Shown: in pieces, positions 63,732 through 64,000 of the stretch
Position numbering within the stretch: position 1 is the first letter of the stretch
Layout: every line of letters starts with the position of its first letter
DNA from: an uncultured Flavobacteriaceae bacterium
GTDB lineage: Bacteria; Bacteroidota; Bacteroidia; Flavobacteriales; Flavobacteriaceae
Assembly: GCA_947500525.1 (NCBI GenBank)
Contig: CANMSH010000002.1
Span: 62,001-126,000, forward strand
DNA length: 64,000 nucleotides
Reading direction: 5' to 3'
Program-made: the position numbers and the translations under genes
The notes under the pieces: model-generated
Told to the model about the DNA's origin: nothing
The model's input: only the letters and a program-made list of their open reading frames with translations
Databases searched by the model: none

Positions 63732-64000
63732 ATGAAGATTTTTAAGTTTTTAGTGTTGTTTTTGTTAGTGAGTTGTGTAGATCCTGTTGTTCCAGAATAT
63801 GAATATAAAGAGGGGTTGATCTTTATTGAAGGTATGGTTTCTACCTCTCAAGGAGGGTCGTATACAAAAATAAGAGAAACAGCATTTTTATCCGGAGATT
63901 TATCAGACCTTCCGGTTAAAGGAGCTCGTGTTCGTTTTCGAAATTCCGTAACAAATGTAGAAGTACCATTAACCGAGTTGGATGATATTTATGTACCTCC
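63732..64000 (+). CDS. DUF4249 lipoprotein, second copy; 3' end outside window
   Basis: An open frame from ATG 63732 continues past the right edge (89 codons visible). The lipobox is LVSC at about residue 15, followed by VDPVVPEYEYKEGLIFIEGM and STSQGGSYTKI, matching the start of the first DUF4249 protein. Its signal peptide is shorter than in the first copy. It is clearly a tandem paralogue; how much follows cannot be seen. Confidence 0.8.
   Translation, partial: MKIFKFLVLFLLVSCVDPVVPEYEYKEGLIFIEGMVSTSQGGSYTKIRETAFLSGDLSDLPVKGARVRFRNSVTNVEVPLTELDDIYVP

Overview
The window looks like a chromosomal segment of a Bacteroidota bacterium, most likely a member of the Flavobacteriaceae. The DNA is AT-rich and genes rarely have a Shine-Dalgarno sequence. 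Many genes are preceded by the Bacteroidota -7 promoter element TAnnTTTG. Lineage markers include the gliding-motility lipoprotein GldI, a very large secreted protein with a probable type IX secretion tail, a TonB-dependent receptor with an N-terminal carboxypeptidase-like domain, two DUF4249 lipoproteins in a row, and lipoproteins with the short Bacteroidota lipobox. I saw no rRNA, tRNA, intact insertion sequence, prophage or CRISPR array. Five gene starts were moved from what the longest open frame would suggest. In each, the frame begins at a TTG, and in four of them that TTG is part of a TTTG-type promoter element just ahead of a better ATG.

Layout. 1-2377: a truncated esterase-like gene divergent from menB (menaquinone synthesis) and a fumarylacetoacetase-family hydrolase. 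2387-7353 (minus): an Ntn-hydrolase acylase, a methyltransferase, an M28 peptidase and a pentapeptide-repeat protein. 7354-8372: a sparse stretch with an orphan HExxH protein and a probable gene remnant. 8373-12212 (minus): a probable metal-uptake module made of two small His/Cys-rich exported proteins ending in a shared RAPP motif, a TonB receptor and a lipoprotein. 12236-15824 (minus): purB with its two usual small neighbours, then a two-domain fasciclin lipoprotein. 16014-18044: an MORN/YwqK-like secreted protein and mnmA. 18046-21818 (minus): two tandem asparagine-synthetase-like proteins with an unusual N-terminus. 22054-23840: a flavin-dependent oxidoreductase and a GIN-domain protein. 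23841-27323 (minus): mtaB, a small alpha/beta hydrolase, rfbC and a lytic transglycosylase. 27376-29799: an acetyltransferase, an ABM-domain protein and a peptide-binding lipoprotein.

29783-38415 (minus) is a long, tightly packed run: a TPR membrane protein, ribH, a small membrane protein, mutL, rhomboid protease 1, a TPR-AAA ATPase of CDC48 type, a TPR membrane protein, rhomboid protease 2 and an endonuclease/exonuclease/phosphatase-fold membrane protein. The two rhomboids bracketing a CDC48-like ATPase are the most interesting arrangement in the window, because eukaryotes couple rhomboid-family proteins to p97/CDC48 for membrane-protein extraction. 38519-43764 holds recF, a DciA-like gene and the 1262-residue secreted protein. 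43846-48311 holds ndk, a DHH phosphoesterase, gldI, a cyclophilin-FKBP fusion and meaB.

48438-50536 is a sigma factor / anti-sigma / secreted DUF4097-like operon whose last gene appears cut short. 50630-57852 is mostly housekeeping (cysS, yidD, lgt, rocD) followed by two adjacent PPK2 polyphosphate kinases and an Smr-domain protein. 57855-62186 holds a thrombospondin-type-3 lipoprotein, a cysteine desulfurase, a Gfo/Idh/MocA oxidoreductase and a DEAD-box helicase. 62493-64000 holds the two DUF4249 lipoproteins, the second cut by the window edge. All family assignments are from reading motifs by eye; no database search was run.
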